64,000 nucleotides of DNA from Actinobacillus arthritidis. Its GTDB lineage: Bacteria; Pseudomonadota; Gammaproteobacteria; Enterobacterales; Pasteurellaceae. Both the position numbers and the translations under genes were made by a program. This document shows positions 38,234 to 47,900 of this stretch, piece by piece; positions within the stretch are counted from its first letter, which is position 1, and each line of letters opens with the position of its first letter. Under the pieces are notes generated by a model that searched no databases, was not told the DNA's origin, and worked only from the letters and a program-made list of their open reading frames with translations. The stretch spans positions 124,001-188,000 of the forward strand of contig NZ_CP103833.1 in assembly GCF_029774155.1 (NCBI RefSeq). The letters are read 5' to 3'.

Positions 38234-38452
38234 TTATTCTACAGATTTTTTCTTTAAGATTGCATATAACTCATCTTTAATGTGAAGTTTTTCTTTTTTC
38301 AATACCTCTATTTCATCATTGGTTGCAAGCTCAATATTTGATTCCATATTTTTAATGCGTTGATCTAACTCATTATGTTTATCAAATAAACGAGAAAAGT
38401 GAGTATCACTATTTTTTAATTGAGTAATTAATTCACGAAATTCAGGGAACAT
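38234..38452 (-). CDS. YdcH-family small protein (DUF465)
   Basis: A 72-residue protein starting MFPEFRELI, which is the DUF465/YdcH start, followed by a coiled coil (FDKHNELDQRIKNMES and LKKEKLHIKDELYAIL). Function is unknown. Single gene, convergent with pgi. Confidence 0.8.
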   Translation of the reverse strand: MFPEFRELITQLKNSDTHFSRLFDKHNELDQRIKNMESNIELATNDEIEVLKKEKLHIKDELYAILKKKSVE

Positions 38453-38458
38453 ATACAA

Positions 38459-38648
38459 CTCCTATTATGTCTTAGTTAATCATTTAGGTTTAATTTGATA
38501 CTACTCTTTTTTATTTCTTTCGCGTTGATTTTGTTTTGATTTTTTGAAGTGGATCACAAAATATTTACATTGACGTTAATAGATGAATTTACTCTCATAT
38601 CAGCTCAGGTATAATACAGCCTCATTTTGTTTGTAGGGACAATAATAA
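38459..38648. other. Intergenic region between ydcH-like and chalcone-isomerase-like genes
   Basis: A 190-base divergent promoter region. TTGACG at about 38574 and TATAAT near 38610 are visible but too far apart to be one promoter. AAGTGGATCACAAAA near 38549 resembles half a CRP site. No ORF. Confidence 0.4.
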
Positions 38649-39738
38649 ATGCGTTACAAAGCTCTCTTATCTCTTTTCTTAGCTCTATTAAGTGGAGCCG
38701 CTGTCGCTAAGTGGGAAAAAATCAATGATATTGATTACACTTGGGGACCGTTCAAAATTTATAATATTTCCCTCTTTACAGAAACGGGCGAATATAAAGC
38801 GGATACACGCCCTATTATGTTAACTTTAAAATATAGTAAACCGGTTGATGGCCGAGATTTTGCGATTTCTGTGGCAAAATCTTGGACGAATTTAGGTATT
38901 ACGTTACCAGAACAAGATGCAGTGATTGATCGCCTGCGTAAAATTCTGCCTGATATAAAATCTGACGACAAATTAAGTTATATTGCATTGGCAGATAAAG
39001 GTTATTTTGTATTAAATAATCAAGTGATTGAGCAGGAGTTTGATCAGGCGTTTAATAATGCGATGCTTGCGATTTGGTTGGATCCTAAAGTGGAATTTAG
39101 CCAGAAATTAATTACCAAAAAAATTGCTGGGGCAGAGCAAGAGGTTCATCATTCATTAGATTACCCGCAAAGTTTGGAAGAAGTATCTATTGAGCCTAAT
39201 AAAGAAAATGTTTCAACAGTTGAATTAAGTGATGATGTTGCACGAACAGATCAAGCTATAGATTCCGAGCAACAATCAACTAAATTAGAATCCACAAAGC
39301 CGATAAAATCTATTGGTGTGCCAAGTTTACTTTCGCCAATTACTAAGTCTGTAGAGCAAAGTAAAGCGGTAGAAGCTAAAGTAGCAGAAATGCCAAAAGA
39401 AACAGTCAACACTGAGAATAAGCCAAAGGATTTACAGGTAGCTCCACCAGAAAAGCAATCTGAAGTTGCAAAATCAACGGAAATTAAGAACAATGCAGAA
39501 GTTAAGACAGACATTCCGGTAGCTAAAAATAACAGTCGCGGATGTAAAAGCGACTGATACGGAGAAAACAGCAAAGCCTCAAAAAGCAGAGGAAGCCGTT
39601 AAAGCAAAAGATGAAATTAAAGAGAAAGAGGCGACTACTTCTCCAGATAAACAATCTAAAGAGGAAGTAGAAAATCCAGAAAAAGAGATTATTCCGGAAA
39701 TGGATCCGACACCGGATTATAAACTTCCACTTTCATAA
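38649..39738 (+). pseudogene. Chalcone-isomerase-like periplasmic protein with charged tail, frame broken
   Basis: An exported protein: signal peptide (MRYKALLSLFLALLSGAAVA), then a chalcone isomerase-like domain (residues about 25-165) with SLFTETGEYKADTRPIMLTL, LSYIALADKGYFVLNN and AMLAIWLDPKVEF, then a long Lys/Glu/Pro-rich low-complexity tail. The first frame stops at 39557; another frame continues ITVADVKATDTEKTAKP to TAA at 39736-39738. A five-A run at about 39525-39529, one too long, joins the two. The domain binds small hydrophobic ligands in relatives; its role here is unknown. Confidence 0.75.
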
Positions 39739-40521
39739 GCAGAGTATTAAGCGACCGATTGGTCGCTTAATTTTTTTAATGGCCTTAATAAATAATAGTG
39801 GCGGACGATGTTGTAGATCTTTAAATTCGTTATGCCATTGCGGTTGTTCCGCCAGCATTGGCTCTTCCACTTGCACGATTTCAAAACCGGCTTGAATCAG
39901 CTGATTGCAGATTGTTGCCATGGTGCGATGATAGGTTTTGAATGCTTGTTGGAACCAACTTCTGTCTCGCTCACCCTCATCTCGATAATAATTTAAACGA
40001 TAAGCAACTTGTTGTTTTTGCTCATTTTTATCCCAACGATAGCCATCTTTATAGCAAGTGACAATCGGGTGTTCTTGGGAAAAAATCAGCGTGCCGCAAG
40101 CGGTCATTTTTGCGGAAATTTTTGCAAGTAAATCGGCAAAGTCCTCAATATAATGGAACGCAAACGAGCTGGTGACCACATCAAAATGATCTTCCGGAAT
40201 TTTATCTAATTGTTCCATTGGCAGGCAATGCAACGAGAAAGCGGTCGATTTTTGCCAATTTTTTGCTAAATCACTTTCCGCCTGTTTTAGCATGAGTTCC
40301 GATAAATCCAGACCGATAACTTTACTTGCTCCCAATTCCAAATAATGTGCTAGATGTACGCCGGTACCACAACCCAAATCTAACACTTTTTTCTTGGTAA
40401 GATCCGGTAAAAGTGAAAACATAGTAGGCTTTTCCACCACTTCATTCATACTGATTGGGTTTTCACGTAATTGTTGATAACGTTCAAAGAAAATCGGGGT
40501 ATCGTAAATACTTTTTTTCAT
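39733..40521 (-). CDS. Class I SAM-dependent methyltransferase
   Basis: A 262-residue methyltransferase. SAM-binding motif I is KVLDLGCGTGVHLAHYL (residues about 45-61), then IGLDLSELML and FDVVTSSFAFHYIEDF. Resembles UbiE/BioC-type small-molecule methyltransferases, but the substrate is unknown. Its stop overlaps the end of the convergent gene; it follows the glutathione transferase gene by one base, so they are co-transcribed. Confidence 0.85.
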   Translation of the reverse strand: MKKSIYDTPIFFERYQQLRENPISMNEVVEKPTMFSLLPDLTKKKVLDLGCGTGVHLAHYLELGASKVIGLDLSELMLKQAESDLAKNWQKSTAFSLHCLPMEQLDKIPEDHFDVVTSSFAFHYIEDFADLLAKISAKMTACGTLIFSQEHPIVTCYKDGYRWDKNEQKQQVAYRLNYYRDEGERDRSWFQQAFKTYHRTMATICNQLIQAGFEIVQVEEPMLAEQPQWHNEFKDLQHRPPLLFIKAIKKIKRPIGRLILCL

Positions 40522-40522
40522 T

Positions 40523-41131
40523 TTATCCTTTTAACCATTCTTGATATGCAGGTAATGCTAACATTTGTTGCAGGTATATCCTCACATTTTCATCAAAATA
40601 GTGGGCTAATCCGTAAGTATTAATTCTTGCCGCTACCGGCAATAAAAATGCATCTGCCGCAGTGAAGAATGAACCTGTTAAATATTTGCCACCAAATTGT
40701 TGTAAGCCTTGTGCAAAAATCGTGTTTAAGCGTTTGAGCTCATCTTCTAATTGTTGAGGAATTTCCGTGAGCGTAATTTTTTCAAGCGGTCGAAAATCAC
40801 AAATATTTCGCAAATTCTCAAAACCGGAATGCATCTCGGCACAAACAGAACGAGCCCATGCTCGAGCTTTTTTATCCTTTGGCCAAACTTGCGGATAACT
40901 TTCGGCAACGTACTCAATAATCGCCAAACTATCCCAAATTTGTACCTCATTATCATATAAAACAGGAATTTTTGCTGTTGCTGAAAAGGTTGAAAATTGT
41001 TGTCGTTGCTCATTTATATCTGCGAGGTAGCGGACAATTTTTGGCTCGAAAGGAATATCCAGCATTTTCAGTAGCATCCAAGGACGAAGCGACCAAGACG
41101 ATTTAGGCGGATTGATATAAAGCTGATACAT
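40523..41131 (-). CDS. Glutathione S-transferase family protein
   Basis: A 202-residue protein with an N-terminal thioredoxin-like domain (MYQLYINPPKSSWSLRPWML, cis-Pro in TAKIPVLYDNE, IWDSLAIIEYVAE) and an all-helical C-terminal domain. The catalytic Ser/Tyr region SSWSLRPW matches the YfcF/zeta-like type. ATG 41131 is chosen over an upstream in-frame codon. Its operon mate is the methyltransferase. Confidence 0.85.
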   Translation of the reverse strand: MYQLYINPPKSSWSLRPWMLLKMLDIPFEPKIVRYLADINEQRQQFSTFSATAKIPVLYDNEVQIWDSLAIIEYVAESYPQVWPKDKKARAWARSVCAEMHSGFENLRNICDFRPLEKITLTEIPQQLEDELKRLNTIFAQGLQQFGGKYLTGSFFTAADAFLLPVAARINTYGLAHYFDENVRIYLQQMLALPAYQEWLKG

Positions 41132-41171
41132 AAATTTTCCTATAAAAAAGCCCACAAGCGTGGGCGATATG

Positions 41172-42177
41172 TTACTGGTATTGGGCGAGTTTTTGCAAGG
41201 TCTGATAGGCTTTATCTGTTCTCAGCAAATCTTTGACACGTTGTACGTTAGCTTTTAAATCTCGCTCGCCGAAAGTACGCATGAGCATAGCAGTATTTAC
41301 TGCAACCGCATCAATATGTGCCGCTTCGCCTTTGCCTTTTAATAAAGCGGTAATTTTTTCCGCATTTTCTGCAGGTTCCCCACCTTTTAACGCCTCAATT
41401 GAATGGCGTTGGATACCGAAATCATCCGGTGTTAGTGTGAAATAATGGATCTCGCCTTGTTCAATTTCAGCGACTAACGTTTCGCCGTGTACCGCCACTT
41501 CATCTAAACCGGAACCGTACACCACAATCGAATGTTGATGATTTAAGGTGCGTACCGTTTCTGCATAAATTTTTAACACATCCGGTGAATAAACGCCGAG
41601 TAATTGGCGTTTAGCGTGTGCCGGATTGACTAACGGCCCCAGAATATTAAATAGTGTGCGAGTTTTCAGCGCTTGGCGTACCGGTACGGCGTGTTTAAAA
41701 CCGGCGTGGTAAAGCGGTGCAAATAAGAAACAGAGATTATTTTCATCTAACGCTTGGCGTGCGGTTTGGGGTGAAATCGCCACATTAATCCCTAATGCGG
41801 ATAGTACATCACTTGCGCCGGTTTTACTGGAGACGCTGCGGTACGCCATGTTTTGCTACTTTATAGCCTAAGGTTGCGGCTACAATCGCACTGGCTGTAG
41901 AGATATTGATTGTATTTTGCCCGTCGCCACCGGTTCCGACAATATCGGCAAAATCGTAATCGGGAGTTGGGAATACGGTTGCATTTGCAAATGCGGCTTC
42001 AACCGCTCCGGCAATTTCCTCAATTGTCTCGCCCCGTACTTTTAACGCAATTAATGCGCCGGCGAGTTGTTCGTTAGAAACATTACCTTGAATTACTTGT
42101 TCAAAAAAGTATTGCGATTCTGCTTTTGTGAGCGCTTGGTTCTCAAATAATTGGCTAAGAATGTTGTCGAGTTGCAT
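41172..42177 (-). pseudogene. trpD: Anthranilate phosphoribosyltransferase, frame broken
   Basis: Transfers phosphoribose from PRPP to anthranilate in tryptophan synthesis. The N-terminal frame has [37 protein letters not shown] and VAKHG; the C-terminal frame has [27 protein letters not shown] and [13 protein letters not shown]. Homologues read K-H-G-N-R-S-V-S-S at the junction; the sequence at 41835-41847 has one extra base there, beside a GCTGC motif. Third gene of trpEGD. Confidence 0.92.
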
Positions 42178-42233
42178 AGTGTTATCCTGTTTTCGTTATG
42201 CTGATAAGCGGTTATTTTTCTAAATTTTTTTGC

Positions 42234-42821
42234 TTAATGTTGTGTGGAAAGCGACCATTCGACCGATTGTTTTAATAATTTAGTACCTTCTACGGTTAGG
42301 ATTGATTCAGGGTGAAATTGAAAGCCGCAAATCGGTAATTGTTTGTGGCGAACCGCCATCACGATATTATTAAAGCGAGCATTGATTTCTAATTCATCCG
42401 GCAGATTATCCCCCATTAATGAATGGTAACGGGCAACCGGCATCGGGTTATTGATGCCGTGGAACATTGCTTGGTTATCATGTTCAATTTTAGACACTTT
42501 GCCGTGTAAAACTATACCGGTATGCACGATACGCCCGCCTAACGCTTCGATAATTGCTTGATGACCCAAACAAATGCCAATCATCGGTACAACGCCTTTG
42601 AGCTGTTTAATGATAGCTAACATATTGCCGGCTTCTGCCGGTGTGCCGGGGCCGGGCGAAAGTGCCACAATACAATTTTCAGTAGTTTGTGCTTTGTTTA
42701 AAAAATCTTCTAACGGGTAATCATTACGAAAAATCGTCACTTGATGACCTAATTCACGAAATTGATCGACTAAGTTGTAGGTAAACGAGTCAAAATTATC
42801 AACAAAAAGAATATGTGCCAT
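42234..42821 (-). CDS. trpG: Anthranilate synthase glutamine amidotransferase component TrpG
   Basis: A 195-residue class I amidotransferase. ILFVDNFDSFTYNLVDQF, the oxyanion motif GPGTPAEAG, Cys in IGICLGHQAII and His in FQFHPESIL are visible. Located between trpE and trpD, which separates it from the pabA gene at 27575. A separate gene here, not fused to trpD as in E. coli. Confidence 0.92.
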   Translation of the reverse strand: MAHILFVDNFDSFTYNLVDQFRELGHQVTIFRNDYPLEDFLNKAQTTENCIVALSPGPGTPAEAGNMLAIIKQLKGVVPMIGICLGHQAIIEALGGRIVHTGIVLHGKVSKIEHDNQAMFHGINNPMPVARYHSLMGDNLPDELEINARFNNIVMAVRHKQLPICGFQFHPESILTVEGTKLLKQSVEWSLSTQH

Positions 42822-42834
42822 AGCTTATCCGTCC

Positions 42835-44385
42835 TTATTTGGTATTCACTTGTGCGATTGCTTTTAATACGGCTTTCGCTTTATGACGTGTTTCATCCGC
42901 TTCCGATTGCGGATCCGAATCCAATACTTCGCCGCAACCGGCTTGTACGTAAGCGATGCCGTTTTGTACGAATGCAGAACGAATCACAATGCAAGTATCT
43001 AAATCACCTTGTGAGGTTAAGTAACCGACTGCACCGCCGTAACTGTGGCGTTTTTGTTGTTCTACTTGATAGATTAATTGCATCGCTTTAATTTTTGGCG
43101 CACCGGTTAATGTACCCATATTCATACACGCCTGATAAGCATGTAACGCATCTAAATCACTACGTAATGTACCGACCACACGAGAAACAAGGTGCATAAT
43201 TTGTGAATAGCGATCGATTTGCATCAGCTCCACAACTTTACGTGTACCGGCTTGGCAAACTCGAGCGACATCATTACGAGCCAGATCGACTAACATCAAA
43301 TGTTCTGCCAATTCTTTTTGATCTAAACGCAATTCCAATTCTAAGCGTGAATCCAATTCCGGATCGATATTGCCATTAGCATCAAATCCACGCGGACGAG
43401 AGCCGGCAATCGGATAGATTTCTAATTGACGATTAGCTTGTGAATATTTCAGCGCACTTTCGGGTGATGCACCGAATAAAGTAAAGTTTTCGCCTTGCAT
43501 AAAGAACATATACGGGCTTGGATTATTGATTTTGAGCTGACGATAAGCGGCTAAAATATTTGGGCAAGGTAAGCTAAAACGGCGTGAAGGCACAATTTGG
43601 AACACATCACCGATATGAAGATGATGTTTGAGCTTTTGAACGATTTGCTTAAAGTCTTCGTCTTCAATATTGGTTTTCACTTCATCACTTGCCGTTCTAA
43701 TCGGTAGGCGTAATTCGCAAGGCTGATATTTTGCAAGAATTTGGCTAAATTCGACCGCTTGTTGCTGTAAACGGCTCTGTTGGGTTTCATCGAAACAGAA
43801 AGTATGTAGCACCGATTCCTGTTTTTGGTGGTCAATAAACACTAATTGTTCGGCAAGATAGAAGCTGTAATCATGGCAACTTAAGCCGTCATCTTGTAGT
43901 TGAATACCGTCCATCGGAATAAAATGGGCGACCAAATCGTAGCTAAATAAACCGCCTAAATAGATTGGATCTGCTTTATCAGCAAAAAGTTGGCTCACAC
44001 AACGTAAACCGTCAAACACGGTGCTGATTTTAAGTTTACTATCTTCATCTAAATTTTGGGCAATGGGCGGAAAGGTTGCCGACAAGCGGTCTAATTCCGC
44101 TGAAAATTTGCAATTTGGTGCTGGTGATAATTGCTCCAGCGCAGCTTGAATATGGGGAAGTACGGCTTTACCGTTTTCAGTTAACGCTTCAAAAGTGACG
44201 GTTTGTGCATCGCAATAAATATGTAAGGCGGATTGGGCGAATAATAGGCTTTTTAAGCTATTTTTACTGTGGATTTCTGCTGAATCTAATAACAACGTAT
44301 GCGGTTTCTTATCACATAAGTGATAAAACGCTACGGTTGTATCTTCATAATAGGGAAGTTGTGTTTGCTGAGTATAGAGATTCAT
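42835..44385 (-). CDS. trpE: Anthranilate synthase component I
   Basis: A 516-residue chorismate-utilising enzyme. Feedback tryptophan site residues are expected in the N-terminal domain (HTLLLDSAEIHSKNSLKS, with the LLES-like segment changed to LLDS). The catalytic domain has FQIVPSRRFS, NPSPYMFFM, IAGSRPRG, LVDLARND and GTLTGAPKIKAM. Start codon lies 28 bases from the TrpR operator, leaving no room for a trpL leader peptide and attenuator. Confidence 0.96.
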   Translation of the reverse strand: MNLYTQQTQLPYYEDTTVAFYHLCDKKPHTLLLDSAEIHSKNSLKSLLFAQSALHIYCDAQTVTFEALTENGKAVLPHIQAALEQLSPAPNCKFSAELDRLSATFPPIAQNLDEDSKLKISTVFDGLRCVSQLFADKADPIYLGGLFSYDLVAHFIPMDGIQLQDDGLSCHDYSFYLAEQLVFIDHQKQESVLHTFCFDETQQSRLQQQAVEFSQILAKYQPCELRLPIRTASDEVKTNIEDEDFKQIVQKLKHHLHIGDVFQIVPSRRFSLPCPNILAAYRQLKINNPSPYMFFMQGENFTLFGASPESALKYSQANRQLEIYPIAGSRPRGFDANGNIDPELDSRLELELRLDQKELAEHLMLVDLARNDVARVCQAGTRKVVELMQIDRYSQIMHLVSRVVGTLRSDLDALHAYQACMNMGTLTGAPKIKAMQLIYQVEQQKRHSYGGAVGYLTSQGDLDTCIVIRSAFVQNGIAYVQAGCGEVLDSDPQSEADETRHKAKAVLKAIAQVNTK

Positions 44386-44413
44386 TTCACGATTCCTTGT
44401 TTAAGTTATTTGT

Positions 44414-44447
44414 GTACTATTAAACTAGTATAAAAGCAATAAGTCAA
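44414..44447 (-). promoter_or_regulatory. TrpR operator over the trpE promoter
   Basis: GTACTATTAAACTAGTAT at 44414-44431 resembles the TrpR operator (GTACTAGTTAACTAGTAC). On the minus strand TTGACT (44442-44447) and TTTAAT (44419-44424) are 17 bases apart, so the operator covers the -10 element. Confidence 0.75.
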
Positions 44448-44555
44448 GCATATTTTTTAAATGTGCAAGATTTGACTAAAACGACAGATTTTATTTAATT
44501 GCTTTTGTACAATAGCCATTATTTCTTACCTATTTTCTTATTTACGGGATACATT

Positions 44556-45452
44556 ATGGCAACTCCACAATCCGGCATTACACTAACCCATCGTAAATCA
44601 GGCATTTTCATTGAAGCGAATGTGCTAAATATTGAAGCCTTTCGTTCTAGCGTTCATACCATTCAGCATCAATTTCAAGAAATTCAGCAACAGTTTGCAA
44701 CAGAGACATTAGGGCTTACCCTTGCTTTCGGCAAAACGCTTTGGAGTCAGTTAAAAGCTAATTCCGCTACCGAATTAAAGGATTTTGTCGCATTAGGCAA
44801 AGCGGAACGAGAGTATGCGCCGGCAACCCAACATGATTTTTTAGTGCATATTCAATCAAATCGTCCGGATATTAATTTTTCTATTGCTTTAATGGTGGTG
44901 GAACAATTAAAAGCGGTGGCGGAAATTGTAGAGGAAACCCATGGTTTTCGTTGGGTGGAAGAGCGTGATTTAACCGGTTTTATTGATGGCACTGAGAATC
45001 CGCAAACCGATGAAAAATTGCGTGAAGTTGCTTTAATTGAAGAGGGTGAAGATGCCGGTGGGAGTTATGTATTGAGCCAACGTTATGTTCATCAATTAGC
45101 AAAATGGCATAAGATGAACACGGAGCGTCAAGAACAAGTCATTGGCAGAACAAAAGTGGATAGCGTTGAACTTGATGATGTGCCGGAAAATTCTCACGTA
45201 GGGCGTGTGGATTTAAAAGAAAACGGCGAAGGTCTAAAAATTCTACGTCACAGTTTACCATACGGCTTAGCGAGTGGTGAGCATGGCCTATATTTCATTG
45301 CTTTTGCAAAACATTTACACAATATCGACCAACAGCTTAAAAGTATGTTTGGCGAATTAGACGGTAAAACTGACCGCTTGTTAGGTTTTACCAAGCCGGT
45401 TTCCGGTAGTTATTATTTTGCTCCGTCGTTAGAACAATTGGCTATGGTGTGA
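44556..45452 (+). CDS. Dyp-type heme peroxidase (YfeX-like)
   Basis: A 298-residue dye-decolourising peroxidase without signal peptide. The GXXDG motif is GFIDGTENPQ, with the distal Asp, and the heme-ligand and distal Arg region follows around VGRVDL and LRHSLPYG. This is the cytoplasmic YfeX type, with roles in porphyrin or heme handling suggested in E. coli. ATG 44556 chosen by homology. Confidence 0.9.
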   Translation: MATPQSGITLTHRKSGIFIEANVLNIEAFRSSVHTIQHQFQEIQQQFATETLGLTLAFGKTLWSQLKANSATELKDFVALGKAEREYAPATQHDFLVHIQSNRPDINFSIALMVVEQLKAVAEIVEETHGFRWVEERDLTGFIDGTENPQTDEKLREVALIEEGEDAGGSYVLSQRYVHQLAKWHKMNTERQEQVIGRTKVDSVELDDVPENSHVGRVDLKENGEGLKILRHSLPYGLASGEHGLYFIAFAKHLHNIDQQLKSMFGELDGKTDRLLGFTKPVSGSYYFAPSLEQLAMV

Positions 45453-45566
45453 TAATAGATACAAAAGTAGATTATTTTGCGATCTCAATCGTAAAAATAA
45501 GCATGGTTTACTGCTTAGAAGTGCTTTTTCTTTTAAGGTTATATCTTCTGATAAATGGAGATATAA

Positions 45567-45797
45567 ATGCTTAATATATTTAAGAAGCCTTTTAATAAAG
45601 AAAGCTTAGATTCTTGGTGTAAGATCTTGGACGATATTAGTAAAATTGAGCTTTTGGCAATTCCTGTTGTACTATATAGCCCGAATGGTTTGTTTTATAA
45701 ATTATTTAATAGCTTCGTGTTTTTATTTTCAATGTATATATGTTTATTTATGGCAGATTTTATACGTAAAAATAAAGAGAATTTGATGGAGGAATAA
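45567..45797 (+). CDS. Small hypothetical membrane protein, 76 residues
   Basis: Not recognised. An amphipathic N-terminal half with KPFNKESLDSWCKIL, then two hydrophobic segments (about residues 28-45 and 47-66) and a charged C-terminus RKNKENLMEE. GGAG sits 7 bases before the ATG, and a 30-codon ORF follows 3 bases after the stop, so a two-gene unit is likely. AT-rich. Confidence 0.55.
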   Translation: MLNIFKKPFNKESLDSWCKILDDISKIELLAIPVVLYSPNGLFYKLFNSFVFLFSMYICLFMADFIRKNKENLMEE

Positions 45798-45800
45798 ACA

Positions 45801-45893
45801 ATGGGATTATCAATCGGACTTGTTATTGTTGCTGTGCTTTTATCTACATTTGCTTTTTTTATTGTACGTAGTGTTAAAAAATCTCATCTATAG
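45801..45893 (+). CDS. Very small membrane protein, 30 residues
   Basis: Starts at ATG 45801 behind a strong GGAGG, itself within the last codons of the preceding ORF, and reads MGLSIGLVIVAVLLSTFAFF followed by IVRSVKKSHL. It is one hydrophobic helix with a basic tail, like regulatory small membrane proteins or type I toxins. Coding is inferred from the ribosome-binding site and composition only. Confidence 0.5.
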   Translation: MGLSIGLVIVAVLLSTFAFFIVRSVKKSHL

Positions 45894-45995
45894 TGCTCTT
45901 TTACTAGATGATTTCTATAACGGCACAATTACTTTAGAGAATATAAGAATGTTGGTGTATAATGCACCAACATTTTTTTCGAAGGATATTACGCT

Positions 45996-46613
45996 ATGAG
46001 CCAATTTTTTTATATTCATCCTGATAACCCTCAGGCACGTTTGATTAATCAAGCGGTAGAAATTATTAAAAATGGTGGCGTTATTATTTATCCGACAGAT
46101 TCAGGTTATGCTTTAGGCTGTGCAATCGGTGAAAAACATGCAATGGATCGCATTGTTGCGATTCGTAAATTGCCTGAAAATCACAATTTTACCTTGGTAT
46201 GTAGTGATTTGTCAGAGCTTTCTACTTATGCATTAGTCACTAATCAATCTTATCGCTTAATCAAAAATAACACCCCAAATCCTTACACCTTTATTTTACC
46301 GGCAACCAAAGACGTACCGCGTAGATTAATGACCAAACGTAAGACGATAGGGATTCGTGTACCGGATAATGCGATCGCTTTGGCATTAATTGCGGCGCTA
46401 GGCGAGCCGATTTTATCTTGCTCGCTAATGTTACCTGATACGGAAATTACCGAATCGGATCCGGATGAAATTCGAGAACATTTAGAGCATCGTGTGGATT
46501 TAATTATTCACGGCGGCTATTTAGGTCAAGAGCCGACAACTGTGATTGATTTAACCGAAGAGAGTCCTCGAATTATTCGTGAAGGATCGGGCGATATTAC
46601 GCCTTTTAACTAA
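45996..46613 (+). CDS. YciO/YrdC/Sua5-family protein (YciO branch)
   Basis: A 205-residue protein with the YrdC fold: GGVIIYPTDSGYALGCAIG, AIRKLPENHNFTLVC, TIGIRVPDN and ILSCSLMLP. In the YciO branch the threonylcarbamoyl-AMP synthase function is doubtful or weak. The true TsaC in this window is at 34057. Preceded by GAAGGA. Confidence 0.88.
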   Translation: MSQFFYIHPDNPQARLINQAVEIIKNGGVIIYPTDSGYALGCAIGEKHAMDRIVAIRKLPENHNFTLVCSDLSELSTYALVTNQSYRLIKNNTPNPYTFILPATKDVPRRLMTKRKTIGIRVPDNAIALALIAALGEPILSCSLMLPDTEITESDPDEIREHLEHRVDLIIHGGYLGQEPTTVIDLTEESPRIIREGSGDITPFN

Positions 46614-46691
46614 TTGCATTTTTCCGCTTGTGTATCAGCGGAGAAATCTATATTTCAGACGCTCGTGAGAGCGACAATTTAAGGAATTTTA

Positions 46692-47765
46692 ATGACAACA
46701 TTTCAAAAAAAATCAACTGATAAACGTTCACCGTCTTTTAAACATTCGCAAGGCGAAAAGCGTTTTGATAAACGTAGCGAAGATAAGCGTACATCATCTA
46801 AAAAATTTGATGAACAATCGGAAAGACGTACCCGTCCAACGTCTAAACCATTAGTAAAAAAATCAGTAAAACCGACCGCTTCTGTTATTGAGACAGCAGA
46901 GAAAAAAGCGAAAGTAGCGGGTGAAAAATTACAGAAAATTTTAGCACGTGCTGGTCAAGGATCTCGCCGTGAATTGGAAGAAATTATTGCCGCAGGGCGT
47001 GTGAGCGTTGACGGTAAAATCGCCAGCTTAGGCGATCGTGTGCAAGTCAGCAGTGCCACTAAAATTCGTATTGACGGTAATTTAATCAGCTTAATTCCGG
47101 CACAAAAAGAAATTTGTCGTGTGTTGATGTACTACAAACCGGAAGGTGAATTATGTACTCGTTCAGATCCGGAAGGTCGTGCAACCGTATTTGATCGCTT
47201 ACCTCGTTTAACCGGTGCACGTTGGATTGCAGTGGGTCGTTTAGATATAAATACTTCCGGTTTATTACTGTTTACTACAGACGGCGAATTAGCGAATCGT
47301 TTAATGCACCCGAGCCGTGAAGTAGAGCGTGAATATTCGGTGCGTGTGTTTGGTAATATTGATGAAGCAATGTTGCAACGTTTACGTAAAGGTGTTCAGT
47401 TAGAAGACGGCCCGGCAAACTTTAAACAGATTAAAACCGTTGGCGGCACAGGTTTAAATCAATGGTTTGATGTCACTTTAACCGAAGGACGTAACCGTGA
47501 AGTACGTCGACTATGGGAATCGCAAGGCGTTGAAGTTAGCCGCTTAATTCGTATTCGTTACGGTAATATCAAATTGGAAAAAGGTTTACCTCGTGGCGGT
47601 TGGGAAGAAATGGGCTTAGAGCAAGTAAACTATTTGCGTGAGCTTGTTGGCTTACCGGCGGAAACTGAAACCAAAGTGGATGTAACAAAAAATCGCCGTC
47701 GTACTAATGTTAGACAAATTCGTAAGGCGGTAAAACAACATGCTAAATATCGTACAGTAGCATAA
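46692..47765 (+). CDS. rluB: 23S rRNA pseudouridine synthase RluB
   Basis: A 357-residue enzyme making pseudouridine 2605 in 23S rRNA. A lysine/arginine-rich N-terminal extension (residues 1-75) precedes an S4 RNA-binding domain ([20 protein letters not shown]), then the catalytic domain with Asp in [14 protein letters not shown] and RQVRRLWE-like segment [11 protein letters not shown] basic C-terminal tail follows. It follows yciO, a pairing also seen in E. coli. Confidence 0.92.
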   Translation: MTTFQKKSTDKRSPSFKHSQGEKRFDKRSEDKRTSSKKFDEQSERRTRPTSKPLVKKSVKPTASVIETAEKKAKVAGEKLQKILARAGQGSRRELEEIIAAGRVSVDGKIASLGDRVQVSSATKIRIDGNLISLIPAQKEICRVLMYYKPEGELCTRSDPEGRATVFDRLPRLTGARWIAVGRLDINTSGLLLFTTDGELANRLMHPSREVEREYSVRVFGNIDEAMLQRLRKGVQLEDGPANFKQIKTVGGTGLNQWFDVTLTEGRNREVRRLWESQGVEVSRLIRIRYGNIKLEKGLPRGGWEEMGLEQVNYLRELVGLPAETETKVDVTKNRRRTNVRQIRKAVKQHAKYRTVA

Positions 47766-47778
47766 AGATAAATAAGAG

Positions 47779-47808
47779 CGGTCGGTTTAAGAAAATCGAC
47801 CGTTTTTT
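47779..47808 (+). terminator. Terminator after rluB
   Basis: CGGTCGGTTT, a short loop and AAATCGACCG followed by six T's form an intrinsic terminator. Confidence 0.75.
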
Positions 47809-47900
47809 CTTTGCGTAATATTTACAATGCAAACAATTTATTTACCTAGAACTATATATACTCCAATTTATTTCTATTAACCTGAATGAGGAGTTCATAT

